This document shows positions 33,688 to 43,533 of a DNA stretch of 64,000 nt, piece after piece; the stretch's first letter is position 1; each line of letters opens with the position of its first letter. The notes beneath the pieces were generated by a model that searched no databases, had not been told where the DNA came from, and was given only the letters and a program-made list of their open reading frames with translations. This DNA is from Cordylochernes scorpioides. Lineage: Eukaryota; Arthropoda; Arachnida; Pseudoscorpiones; Chernetidae. Location of the stretch: contig CP092880.1 of NCBI GenBank assembly GCA_030710605.1, forward strand, positions 9,910,072-9,974,071. Direction: 5' to 3'. The position numbers and the translations under genes are program-made.

Positions 33688-34070
33688 TATTAAAAAATAA
33701 AGAAGGCATCTCCTGACCAAAAGCACATGTGCTTTTTAGATGGCAGAGCGCCATCTAGTGGAGCAAAAATAAACTAAACGTTTATTTAGCTTGCTCTGTG
33801 ATATTTGGCCAACCTAATTTCTTGATAAATCAAGAAAAGCCATCCACGAACGCGTTTCGCGCTGTTGGCCCTCGTCAGCGAGGAGTAGGCTGTAACCACT
33901 GCGACCAAAAAGATTTTTGGTCCCAATGGCTTCTTGAGAAATCAAGAAATGGGTATTAAGGCCAAATTTGCGTAAATACGTTTAACACATGAAAAAAATA
34001 ATAGAAAAAAATAAAAGATATGTGGGTCAGGTGTTGATATTAAAAATAAAGAAGGCATCTCCTGACCACG
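33688..34070 (-). mobile_element. Hammerhead retroelement RZ-D1, circularly permuted unit
   Basis: Starts aaaataaagaaggcatctcc and, about 356 bp later (34045), repeats the same aaaataaagaaggcatctcc sequence before ending. So slightly more than one full unit was inserted, beginning and ending at the same point, as expected from a circular or multimeric RNA template. It shares aagaaatgggtat, tgggtcaggtgttgatatta and gcagagcgccatct with 50908 and 59494. The hammerhead is at 33844-33883. Confidence 0.85.
33844..33883 (-). ncRNA. Type I hammerhead ribozyme
   Basis: Minus strand reads stem I CCTCG, core CTGACGA, stem II GGGC-CAACA-GCGC, core GAAAC, two-base loop GC, cleavage triplet GTT, stem I CGTGG. 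CUGANGA...GAAA...NUH is complete. Stem I has one T-T mismatch and stem II one mismatch, so it may be weakened. The minimal stem III (A-U, C-G) is the form known from Penelope-type and retrozyme hammerheads. Confidence 0.8.
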
Positions 34071-34080
34071 AGTAAAAATA

Positions 34081-34258
34081 CATTAGAACCTTCCTGTTAA
34101 GGACAAGACCTAGTTGCAGAGCCAAAGTGTCCTTTACAGAGAGGTATCCTCTTACCAGAGAGCTACTAAATAGTAAAAATGGTAATTTTGTAAATGAAAA
34201 CTGTCCTTTGTAGAGAGGTGTCCTCTAGTGGGGTGTCCATTAAAGGGAGGTTCTACTG
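34081..34258 (+). mobile_element. MITE-A copy
   Basis: Full length, left terminus CATTAGAACCTTCC, right GGAGGTTCTACTG, TA on both sides. Confidence 0.85.
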
Positions 34259-34472
34259 TATTTACAAATTAGAACAAAGAATATGTAAATAGAGGTATAA
34301 AAAAAAATAAAAGAAGCATTTATAAATTACTTAGATATACTCTTTATTTTAATATCATATTACATTTTCAATATATATTTTTTTCCATAAAGAGATAATA
34401 AATATGGCAGATAACAAGAGAAGAGAAATAAAAAATTGCTAAAAAATATAATAATAATAAAAAAAAGGTGTA

Positions 34473-34813
34473 CAGTGGACCCTCGGTTTGCGAGCATAAT
34501 CCGTTCCAGAGCCATGCTCGTACTCCAAAACGCTCGTAGTGCGAAACTAATTTCTTATTTTTAATAATTGAAACTCGGGCAATTCTTCTTGCTACGAACA
34601 ATTGCACAGTTTCCCACATTTTACATATTTCCCGAATCTGATCTGAAGGGAGGGATCCCAGTGAATTTTCATCCATCGCGATTACGGGCAACCATCACGA
34701 GTTGCTCGGAATGCGAAATTTCACTCGTAATCCGAGGTAAAATTTTTCAAAAAATTTTGCTCGTACTGCGAAAAGCTCGTACTCCAAGGTACTCGTAAAC
34801 TGAGGGTCCACTG
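34473..34813. mobile_element. Non-autonomous pogo/Tigger-like element (341 bp)
   Basis: Begins CAGTGGACCCTCGGTTTGCG and ends GAGGGTCCACTG, flanked by TA. Subterminal copies of GCTCGTA(C/A)T run in opposite orientation at the two ends. CAGT...ACTG termini with TA fit the pogo/Tigger branch. No transposase. Confidence 0.85.
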
Positions 34814-35132
34814 TATTACATAGATGGCAACAATAGAGCATCAAAAAGAATGATCCAAAATACTTTGAAAGGGAGAACAACAAGCAGCCTGGACGTATGC
34901 AAATCCAGATAGAGGAAGATAAAATGGAATTAGAAGACAAATACATATTTCTAAGTAGGAAGATCAAACACACAGATGTCCAGTTAGAGCAACAAAACTT
35001 ATATTCTAAAACATGTTGATTTGAGATTCACAATTTCACAAGGTAATCATAGGAATGTGTTAGAGACAAGAGAAAAGTATCGGAGGTTCCAAACACACAG
35101 TAAAACTTCTTTAGAGAGAAATCTCTTTTTTT

Positions 35133-35225
35133 TTGCTTATCCCTAGTACCCGTGGTACAGGCCATGATAATCATGGTGAGTAGAAGTAGGTGACTGCTTT
35201 TACTGTAAGTTTACCACATGTCAAC
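35133..35225 (-). repeat. SINE-C tail fragment
   Basis: Reverse complement of the SINE 3' part (gcttatccctagtacccgtg, ccatgataatcatggtgagt), cut at the ccacatgtc body segment. Confidence 0.8.
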
Positions 35226-35329
35226 ACAGAGAGAAGCACCCCATGTCTACACAGAGAGAAAGGGAAAATTAAGAATTGTGATGAATCTTTGTATCTGCTT
35301 TCCAATCAATCATTTCCTACCATCTTATA

Positions 35330-35492
35330 CTGAAGAAGAAACCAAAATGGTAAACAAAAAATTTGACAACAACAACATTGACTGTATTGACTCATCCATT
35401 GATGAGCTCTACTCATCCCAGGCAGACACCATCAACAAGTTTTCCAAGCTTGACACCCTGATATGATTGAGTGGAGATAAGGAAGAAGATGT
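35330..35492 (+). repeat. LINE 3' end (HL-E partner)
   Basis: gactgtattgactcatccat, gatgagctctactcatccc, then gatatgattgagtggagata and the tail. The upstream coding part is absent. Confidence 0.75.
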
Positions 35493-35617
35493 ATACTTGT
35501 TTAAATCACACAGCTGTAAATCCCATCTCAAGTAATTGATTTTCAGTATTTCTCAGATATTATTTTGTGGGAAATTTACTAAGAGAGGAACGAAGGTATT
35601 GTGTTTTTTCTTTGGAA

Positions 35618-35725
35618 TTCTATATACAGTTACGAGCGTCATCAATTCTTTTTCATCTCTGTCACCGTTTGCTTTTTTTTTTGGAATGGCGCTCTCCTAT
35701 TGGTTGGCTACGATCACGCCACCTA
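35618..35725 (+). mobile_element. HEL-F 5' fragment
   Basis: ttctatatacagttacgagc to tacgatcacgccacct, preceded by A. The 3' half is missing. Confidence 0.75.
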
Positions 35726-36335
35726 AATAATTATTACAAATTTTATATAGATGGCAATTAAATTTATATCTATTATTAATAATTTAAAAATGAAAAAATC
35801 TTTACATATAAGAGAGGATAAGTGAAGAAATAAGTTACTATTGAAATATTTGGATGTTTTTAAAGCTCACTAAGGAGAAGACCCAAGAAATGATGTGATT
35901 TGCTAACAAAAGGAAGGAAGAAATTGGAGGAATGCACCTGAAGAACAAGAGTCATTTATATAAAAAAGGAAAGAAAAGTTTGTTCAGCATACATTTCCAC
36001 ACAATTTCAATATAGATTTAGGTCTGGATGGTAAGTTTCATCCTTGTAATATGCAAATTAGTCTGATATGTTAATCTGCATATGTTTCAGCAATAATTAA
36101 CCTATCGTTAGAAACAGATGTTATAGAGTACATGCTTGGGTGGTGCAATTGTTATAATTTCAACATATTGTAAAAACCAAATTAACTACATAAAATTGAA
36201 ATTTGCATATTCAGTTTTTTTCACATACGTTCTCCACAATATTTGGGCAATATTCACTTAGGCTGAACCCGGGTCATTTGTCTAGTGGAAAATAAATGGG
36301 GAGGATTTCTATATATATATATATTATTATTATCC
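35726..36335. other. No gene recognised
   Basis: AT-rich; caatattcacttaggctgaacccgggtcat at 36248-36278 is weakly like a HEL-type terminus ending gtctagt. Confidence 0.35.
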
Positions 36336-36629
36336 CTAGTACATGTGGTACAGGCCATTATAATCATGGTGGGTAGAAGTTGGCGACTGCTTTTACTGTA
36401 AGTGCACCACATGTCTACACATGTGAGAAGCAGTTCGACTTCTGCACTTACAAATGTGCCAGAGCCTCATTTGGTTACTTGCACTCGCTGGTGGGGTTGG
36501 ACTTTCAAGAATCGGGGGCCATCGGAGCATTTTTTTTTTAATCAGAAAAAAGTGCCCAATGCGGGATTCGAACCTGGGTCATAGCGGTCGAAAACCAGCG
36601 GTTTAGACCATCCTTCCACCGACTCCTCG
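36336..36629 (-). mobile_element. SINE-C full-length copy
   Basis: Tail (attattattatccctagtac) at the left, head with box B (GAATCCCGC side) and box A at the right, ending ccaccgactcc. Confidence 0.9.
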
Positions 36630-36662
36630 GAAGGGTTTCTTGCCACAATGGCTAAATGGACT

Positions 36663-37034
36663 CTTCTTCTTCTTTCTTATCTCCACTCAATCATATTAGG
36701 GTATCAAGTTGTGACCCTTGATGGTGTCTGTTTGACAACCATCATGTCTGGGTGAAGTAGAATGCGTCTGCCTTTGTCATTAAGACTGGGAGCACTACTC
36801 AATGGCAGGCTGACTTAGCTCCAAAAGAAATGGCTGCCTCTGACATGAGGAACAGACGCCATGTGCAGCTGCTCCTAACATGGAGTACAAATGCTGCTGA
36901 TCCTGTATCCCTGGATTAGGAGCCCTTACAGGGTACTATCAGCTGGGCCAGCTGAGCCCAGGTTTTTTAGCGAGCTTGTTACTGCTCCCCCTCCTCCTTT
37001 TTCATCCGGGCTTGGGACCGGCAAAGACAGAGTA
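36663..37034 (-). mobile_element. Half-LINE retroposon HL-E, copy 5
   Basis: Tail at 36663 (cttcttcttctttcttatct) and head ending gggaccggcaaagacagag. It is flanked by a 27-bp duplication with one mismatch, starting TTTCTTGCCACAATG, at 36636-36662 and 37035-37061. This is the clearest evidence that head plus LINE tail moves as a single retroposed unit. Confidence 0.9.
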
Positions 37035-37061
37035 TTTCTTGCCACAATGTCTAAATGGACT

Positions 37062-37600
37062 GAGGGAGAGAAGTCAGCTTCAATAAAGTTTAGATTGTAT
37101 TAAAAGAGGATGAGATGAATCCTGATAGAAAGGAAAGCAGATTTCTAAAGATTTACTAAAAGCTATTCATAGAAAAAAACTGATATTCACATAAAACAAA
37201 TAAGAAAAAAGGGGAGGAACAATAGTCATTTTCACCTTAAAAGTTCAGCATTATAAAGATATTTTTTTTATATTGAAGTTTTAGTGTTAATTTGGAACCA
37301 CAGATTTCAAATATATTTTTTCAAAATAGAATTTTACAGGTAAATAGATATTTTGTAAATTTCTCAACACACACATCTATATACATATACAAACACAGAG
37401 AGACAATTTATTTTTAACATTTGAAAAAAAAAACATCAAAAATGGATATGAAGACTTATTCAGGTAAAGAGAACCATTCAAAATAAGGTTCAAGAAAGAC
37501 ACCAAATATAAGAATGTAGATTGGAATATAGGAATTTTGTTGTTCTTTACTATAAACTTTTTATTTCAGGGTTGTGTATTTATATATCATATTGATATCA
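37062..37600. other. No gene recognised
   Basis: AT-rich with A-runs. No element or gene recognised. Confidence 0.4.
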
Positions 37601-37812
37601 TAAAAGAAAATAAGACCTAATCCAAATAATTTATTAGTGTGTGACATTTCGGCAACAACATTGTCACCATCATCAGAAAAAAGAATAAATAAGAAAAAAA
37701 TATTACAGCAAGTTCTTAAATAGTATTACTTAAACGTCACACACTAATAAATTATTTGAATTAGGTCTTGTTTTCTTTTATTATAATCTATAATCCAAAT
37801 TGTACTTTATCC
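37601..37812. mobile_element. Foldback element FB-B copy with TSD
   Basis: Left end taaaagaaaataagacctaa, right end with one-sided tail ccaaattgtactttatc. Flanked by TATTGATATCA (37590-37600 and 37813-37823). The right hammerhead-like arm is mostly deleted (cttaaacgtcacac). Confidence 0.85.
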
Positions 37813-37863
37813 TATTGATATCACTTAAAAAAAAAAAAAGTATAATACAGGAATATATATATA

Positions 37864-38026
37864 TAGTAGAACCTCCCTTTAAAGGACACCTCTCTAAATA
37901 GGACAGTTTTCATTTGCAAAATTACCATTTTTACTATATAGTAACTCTCTGGTAAGAGGACACATCTCCCTAAAGGACACTTTGGCTCGGCAATTAGATG
38001 TTGTCCTTTATAGGGAGGTTCAACTG
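37864..38026 (-). mobile_element. MITE-A copy
   Basis: tagtagaacctccctttaaa to gggaggttcaactg. Full length, interior inverted relative to 2658. Confidence 0.85.
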
Positions 38027-38087
38027 TATATCCGACACATGATCTAATTAATCTGTAATTTTAGTAGCATTTGACTAGGTAATAGGG

Positions 38088-38178
38088 GAGAGGCCGCTGC
38101 TCATCATAAAACAGCTCGAGAAGCATGAACTCATGGAATTCGTGTAATCTTTACACAAGGGGATAAGAAACAACAACA
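38088..38178 (+). repeat. LINE 3' end (40203 family)
   Basis: gaggccgctgctcatcataa to ggggataagaaacaacaaca. It encodes the last residues of the 40203 ORF frame and the tail. Confidence 0.8.
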
Positions 38179-38319
38179 CAATAATTGTGTGTGTGTGATG
38201 TGAAACAGGTTCTATCTACAAGAGAGAGAGAAGTGTATAATTATACAACTCAATAAAAATAAACATGGCGGCCTATATGGAGAATTTCTATGGCTGTTAC
38301 ACATTTTGGCTTGTATTAG

Positions 38320-38435
38320 ATGAAGTAAACGGGACCTTTGGGAGAGGTCACTGTTTTATCATAAAACAGCTCAAGGAACATGAACTCATAGAATTTGTGT
38401 AATCTATACATAAGGAAATAAGAAACAACATTCCT
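38320..38435 (+). repeat. LINE 3' end (40203 family)
   Basis: cattttggcttgtattagat to ggaaataagaaacaacat. Second nearby copy, separated by unique sequence from the first. Confidence 0.8.
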
Positions 38436-38741
38436 ATGGTTGGTATAATCCTTCTTCGGCTTCCCTGAAAGTGGACAATCCATATTTGACTGATGGGTGG
38501 ACCACAAAGTGACTAGATTCTGTAATGGAAAGTTTTCTTCTTTACATAGCAAGTCAATTTCAAGTAGTTTGCTTGTTCTTTGGATGTTTCTGGAGAACCA
38601 TGTATAAGACCAAAGGTCTTAATAAAGACTTGTGTGATATAACAGAGTAAGTTGGAAGATATATATACTACCAGGATTATCTAACATGTGTTCCAGTGTT
38701 TTACATAGAGAACTCCAGTGTGCGAGTAAAACAAATATAAA

Positions 38742-39111
38742 GTTGTTCCAAAAGTTTGTGTTTTTCTTAAAACATTTTTCTTATTACTTGGTGTCGCAAA
38801 ACATTTTTAAACACAAGGTAATAAGACCAAATCCAAATAAATAAATAGTGTGTGACGTTTTTGGTAACAGCGTTGTTACCATATTCAGACGTCACGACGA
38901 AACGTCACACACTATTCATTTATTTGGATTTGGTCTTGTTTATAATCTATAATCCAAATTGTGCCTTATCAAAACATTTTTCTTATTACTTGCCGAATAA
39001 TATCATTACAGTGAATACATAATAATACAAAGACATTATACATAACAGGGAATAATATTGGTATTTCAATATTTTGCAAGTGTTTATGAACTTTTGGGAT
39101 AACCTTGTAGA
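38742..39111. mobile_element. Possible mariner-like MITE split by FB-B
   Basis: Opposed ends AGTTGTTCCAAAAGTTTGTG (38745) and, inverted, AGGTTATCCCAAAAGTTCAT (39111) resemble a mariner terminal repeat. Fragments of acatttttcttattacttg occur on both sides of an FB-B element at 38808-38970, suggesting insertion with a longer duplication (AAAACATTTTTCTTATTACTTG). No transposase frame. Confidence 0.5.
38808..38970. mobile_element. Foldback element FB-B copy
   Basis: acacaaggtaataagaccaa to ggatttggtcttg with tail ccaaattgtgccttatc. The centre is short. Confidence 0.85.
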
Positions 39112-39425
39112 ATAGGTTATTGGGTGAGGTGTGTCTTTTACTGGTAGATAAATGACAATCTTTTGAGCATACTGATGATAGAATAGCCAATAGAAGTACA
39201 TTGTACTTGAAATCCTACGATATTTATACACCCCCCAATAAAACACACACTTCAACCAGAAAAATCTATGCATTTAAGAAAATTATTATTCTTTTTAATA
39301 TATAAATAAATAAAGAGAATTAATCCAGAAAGTGTTATCTTTGACACACAGAATCATACTAAGAGTGATAATTAAGAAGTGATAAACACAGTAATGTAAT
39401 CAAAGAATAACATTAGTTATATTTA

Positions 39426-39669
39426 ATAAAAGAAAATAAGACCTAATCCAAATAATTTATTAGTGTGTGGCGTTTCGGCAACAACATTGTCACCATCATC
39501 AGACAAAAGAATAAATGAGACAAAAATATTACAGCAAGTTCTTTTTCTCATTTATTCTTTTGTCTGATGATGGTGACAATGTTGTTGCCGAAACGTCACA
39601 CACTAATAAATTATTTGAATTAGGTCTTATTTTCTTTCATTATAATCTATACTTCAAATTGTGCTTTAT
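39426..39669. mobile_element. Foldback element FB-B, best copy
   Basis: Left arm: aaagaaaataagacctaatc, TTATTAGTGTGTG, GTTTCGGCAACAACATTGTC, ACCATCATCAGAC. The right arm is its inverse, and a 30-bp tail (tataatctatacttcaaattgtgctttatc region) is present only at the right. The TSD is 15 bp, starting CATTAGTTAT (39411-39425 and 39670-39684). From 39564 the right arm reads CTGATGA, T, hairpin GGTGACA-ATGT-TGTTGCC, GAAAC, GTC, ACA, the order of a hammerhead ribozyme, but with one extra T after the core and no stem III loop. The flanking TGT/ACA and ATTTATT/AATAAAT could form stem I. Confidence 0.85.
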
Positions 39670-40202
39670 CATTAGTTATATTTAGTTCTAGTTGTAAAAA
39701 AAATGTGGCAATTTGTATTATAGATAGAAGTTTGATGGTAACAAGTTCCCAGGACAGTGTGAGTACAATCTGGCTGACTCTACAAGGGACAATTGTACTG
39801 GGATTAGGTGGTTGAATTAAGAAAAAGGCATCTCCTCATCTGATATCATTCTCTGTAGGACAAACAAGGTATTTTACTATACAAAAGAAAAAGATGAAAA
39901 GTCTTTGATGTTGCCATAAGTATATTGATCAATTAAAAAAAACTTTTCCCATCAAAATAAATGGCTTTTGCATCTATTGTGACGTGAGAGGTGGCTTTTA
40001 CTTTTTATAGATCCTCCTGGCAACATTCCTGTCAACATCTCAGACAGAGAATTAGCCACTTTGACACCTTTATGTGTCACTCTTGTGTGGATCCCATAAG
40101 ATCAAAACTTGCCTTGGCTTAACAACAGCCCCTGAAACCATGGTCTCTGGGTATTCTGAAATTAGTGCTTTATCACAGAACCTAATCTACTAGTTTACAA
40201 AG

Positions 40203-40625
40203 ATGGTTGAGAAATGGGGTTTTTGCATTTATATTGGCAAGAGACCTATATCCTTATATAAATGTGAGATACATATTTCAGAACTCTACTACCACCTAAG
40301 GATCCCACCTAAGCACAGTTGGTACAGTGGAGTGAACCCAGGAGGAGCTCTAAACATCAGAAATAGACAGCATCAAACAACACTAACAAGATTTAGAACA
40401 GGCCATCTCAAGCCATTGAAGATAGAAAATAATAACAAAATCTACCCCACTTGCCCAAAATGTAGCTTGTCACCTGCAGCTCCAGAACACATTTTGGCTT
40501 GCATTAGATGCACTAAACAGGACCTTTGGGAGAGGCCGCTGCTCATCATAAAACATCTTGAGGAGCATGAACTCATGGAATTGGTGTAATCTTTACACAA
40601 GGGGATAAGAAACAACAACAGTACT
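40203..40625 (+). pseudogene. LINE ORF2 C-terminal fragment and tail
   Basis: 128-codon frame: ISELYYHLRIPPKHSWYSG, RNRQHQTTLTRFRTGHLKPL, then the knuckle CPKCSLSPAAPEHILACIRC and a C-terminus ending HELMELV. The tail is ggggataagaaacaacaaca. It is an I/Nimb-like LINE 3' end, distinct from the 25849 family. Shorter copies are at 38088, 38320, 47845 and 54383. Confidence 0.8.
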
Positions 40626-40755
40626 TTAGTCTCCAATAGTGATTTTTTAAAATCAATCAATCTCTCTCTCTAGTACGTAGTGCGGACTGTGCACTTTACC
40701 TGTAATGACAAGATGTCTCTCTTTCTTTGAAAGTCAATTTTTACCTTTTTTGGTA

Positions 40756-40885
40756 CAGTAGAACCTCCATGAGACAACACTCTCGCTAAAGGAGCTTAGC
40801 AACTTTCTGGTAAGAGGACATCTCTCCTTAAAAGACACTTTGGCTATACAACTAGGTGTCCTTTACAGAAAGGTATGTTCAACTG
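40756..40885 (-). mobile_element. MITE-A copy, internally shortened
   Basis: cagtagaacctccatgagac to gtatgttcaactgta, TA-flanked. The tttcattggcaaaattacc segment is lost. Confidence 0.8.
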
Positions 40886-40904
40886 TATAAGATCCTTTTA
40901 TATA

Positions 40905-41160
40905 TATATATGTTTTTGGGATCAAAAAATATTTTTTGGTCGCAATGGTTCAGTCTACTCCACGCTGACGAGCGCCAAAAGCGCGAAACGCGTTCGTGGA
41001 TGGCTTTTCTTGATTTATCAAGAAATTGGGTTGGCCAAATATCAGGAAACAGGCTAAATCAATGTTTAGTTGATTTCTGTTCCACCAGATGGCATTCTGC
41101 CTTCTGTAAAGCACATGTGCTCCTGGTCAGGATATGCCATTTTTAATATTGATTTCAACA
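40905..41160 (+). mobile_element. Hammerhead retroelement RZ-D1 copy
   Basis: Contains the hammerhead followed by cttttcttgatttatcaaga, ttgggttggccaaatatcag, gaaacaggctaaatc, ccagatggcattctgccttc and ctcctggtcaggatatgc. Partial unit, truncated upstream. Confidence 0.85.
40960..40999 (+). ncRNA. Type I hammerhead ribozyme (intact core)
   Basis: CCACG, CTGACGA, stem II GCGC-CAAAA-GCGC, GAAAC, loop GC, GTT, CGTGG. Stem I and stem II pair perfectly, all core residues are present and the triplet is GUU. Cleavage would fall after 40994. Together with 56566 this is the best candidate for activity. Confidence 0.88.
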
Positions 41161-41169
41161 TCTGATCTT

Positions 41170-41571
41170 TTTATCTTTTATTTAGTTTTTTAATATATAT
41201 GTTATATTAAAATATTATTTTATTTAAAAAAAAAATCATATTTTCATAGATTCAAATACTCTGTTAAATCGACCGCCAGAGGTCACGCTTCCCCTATAAA
41301 AACTCATTGTTGTTTTATCCCGCTGGCCGCTCAAAACTTTTGTACATTATGTAAATAATCTTTTGTTTTCCTTGTTCTACTCGCCTTAAGACCGGCAGTA
41401 CTTTTTATCAAATTATGTTTCTATATATCCCATAAGCTCATTTAAAGCTATTTTTAATATTCATATTTTTATTATTATATTTTAAAGATTTTTGCCACGA
41501 CTGCATCACCATAACTTAATCCTCAAGATAATCAAAATCAGGCATAAAATCTCTTTTCTATTTATAATATA
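41170..41571. other. No gene recognised
   Basis: AT-rich, non-repetitive. Confidence 0.4.
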
Positions 41572-41885
41572 CTAGCCGAATGACCAGGGCAACGCCCGTG
41601 TTTTACCCGATTGAATGTTTTTATTCAAATACTATTTGTTACAATTATAAATTGGCGCCTTAAATAAATGCATATATTAGTTAATAACTATAGCCCATGT
41701 GCTTTATCTGCCTATGTACGTGCTCGCCGGCAGCCAATGGGCGCGCGCCGCCGGCAGGGGGGGCATTACGTCACTCAAGGTCACCGGCGCGCCAACGATG
41801 ACACGTGATCGTAGCCGTCCAATGGCCATCCGTGACAGAGGCGGCCGATGACGGTGGAAAGACGCTCGTGACTATATATAGGATA
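41572..41885 (-). mobile_element. Helitron-like element HEL-F, copy 3
   Basis: Minus strand: 3' CTAG and hairpin side at 41572, 5' end (tatatatagtcacgagcgtc) at 41884. The interior is GC-rich here (ccgccggcaggggggg) and lacks the poly-T/GGAATGGCGC block seen in other copies. Confidence 0.7.
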
Positions 41886-41889
41886 TATT

Positions 41890-42333
41890 TTGAAAATTCA
41901 TCTCTTTATAACCAGATGTGCTTTTACCTCCTTGTTCTATTGATATTTTCGGATATCATCATATTTGAAAAATTGCTTCAACATGCTTTCATATTGAATA
42001 TTTCATCAAATAAGCCTATACCCTACTGACCTCTCTAGAGACCAGTTCAAACAGGTAGAGCTGAAATATTCAAGTTTGGGAAGAAACATGTTTATTTCAG
42101 CAAATACAGCACCAAATTATATAATAAACTTGCTGAATGACCCTGCTTTGCCCGAGTTCATCCCAAATAAATGTTTGTCCAATGATCAGTGATGTTCAAC
42201 CAATGAAAACATGAGATATTTTAACTGCCGTTCTTATTGGAACTGCTAAGTTCTGCTTCAAAATTCAACTTTAAAATATGTATATGATAATATAACTTGA
42301 TTTAAAAAAAAAGTTTATTTCTTAAAATATATT
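41890..42333. other. No gene recognised
   Basis: AT-rich. aacttgctgaatgaccctgctttgcccgag at 42126-42155 may be another diverged HEL-type 3' terminus. Confidence 0.35.
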
Positions 42334-42515
42334 ACAGTAGAACCTCCCTTTAGCAGACACCCCACTAGTGGACACCTCTCTACAAAGGACAGTTTTCATT
42401 TGCAAAATTACCATTTTTACTATTTAGCAGCTCTCCAGTAAGAGGATATCTTTCTCTAAATGACACTTTGGCTCTGCAATTAGGTGTTATCCTTTACACG
42501 GAGGTAGTTCTACTG
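42334..42515 (-). mobile_element. MITE-A copy
   Basis: cagtagaacctccctttagc to gaggtagttctactg, TA-flanked. Full length. Confidence 0.85.
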
Positions 42516-42704
42516 TATATAAAAGAGGATATATTGTAGATAATTTTGATCCTTTGAAGTGAGTTATAAATAGTTCAGAACTATGGAGTACATAGGTAAC
42601 TTTTTAAGGAGACAACGCTCCATGTATCTTTGTTCATCAGATAGGAGTATTAATGAATACTTCAAGAAAAACTTCAATTGCATTCAAATATTTTTATGAA
42701 AAAA

Positions 42705-42825
42705 ATAGTACAAGAGTGAAAATTTACTGGGGATCAGGTGGATATATTAAGAAAAAAAGCCTCTCCTATCGTACATACAAAAGTTGCTGATTAGGAGATG
42801 CCTTTTTCTCAAATAATTTTGTTGA
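42705..42825. mobile_element. RZ-D2 end fragment
   Basis: aatagtacaagagtgaaaat, aaaaaaagcctctcctatcg, then the inverted gattaggagatgcctttttc: the two inverted ends of the 56371 element joined without the hammerhead centre. Confidence 0.6.
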
Positions 42826-42829
42826 TTCA

Positions 42830-43533
42830 AATTCTATACAAATATCAGGAATATATAATGGGGGGGGGGGGGGGTATAGTTAATCATATAAAGAGAATAA
42901 TAAAACAATAATATATAAATATAAAATAAATAAATTTTTTGATTTTTAATTATCATACAAGAATTGCATTTGGGATTAGAAAATATTTAGTCTTGTATGT
43001 CATTTGAATCTCAAAATCCAGTTATTTTAAATTGAGAATCAAGAAAGCAAAAAAAAAACATGATGAGGAGTGTTTGCAAAAATAACTAAATGGGAATTTA
43101 GAGATTGGAACAACATCATTGCTAAAGTGGATGGAGGAGAGAGCTATAACTTTTCAACAGACACTTGGACAGACAGACAGTCAAGGTAGAGATCCTGAGG
43201 ATCTCACAATACCATGCCAGACAACAAAGGAAACAACTGAGACTGGGTTATGTGGTGGGATTGAGAACAGCAGGACACAGTGTTGTAGACTTCATCTCCC
43301 AATGACTGTCCTCCTCAACAACAAACTGGCTGTGAGATAATGACTTCTCTCAATCAACAAAAAGAAAGAAATGATATGGAATGTTAAGTTCAAATGAATG
43401 TTTTCTAGGGCTGCATCTCCAATGATCAAATAATTCTCTCTCTTTTTTTTTAAGGGTGGAAGTTGATTAGTAGGAATGTGTAAGTTGGGTGCTGCTACAA
43501 TAAGTTTCAATTTGTCTTGTACAATGTTAGGCT
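42830..43533. other. Region downstream of NCKIPSD, no gene recognised
   Basis: Contains a G-run (42861-42874). Frames at 43119-43340 and 43292-43558 have no recognisable domain. Confidence 0.4.

Noticed and set aside
38969..39273. Minus frames of 73 and 95 codons
   Set aside because: They overlap a mariner-like terminal repeat and shift frame against each other; no transposase motif is visible.
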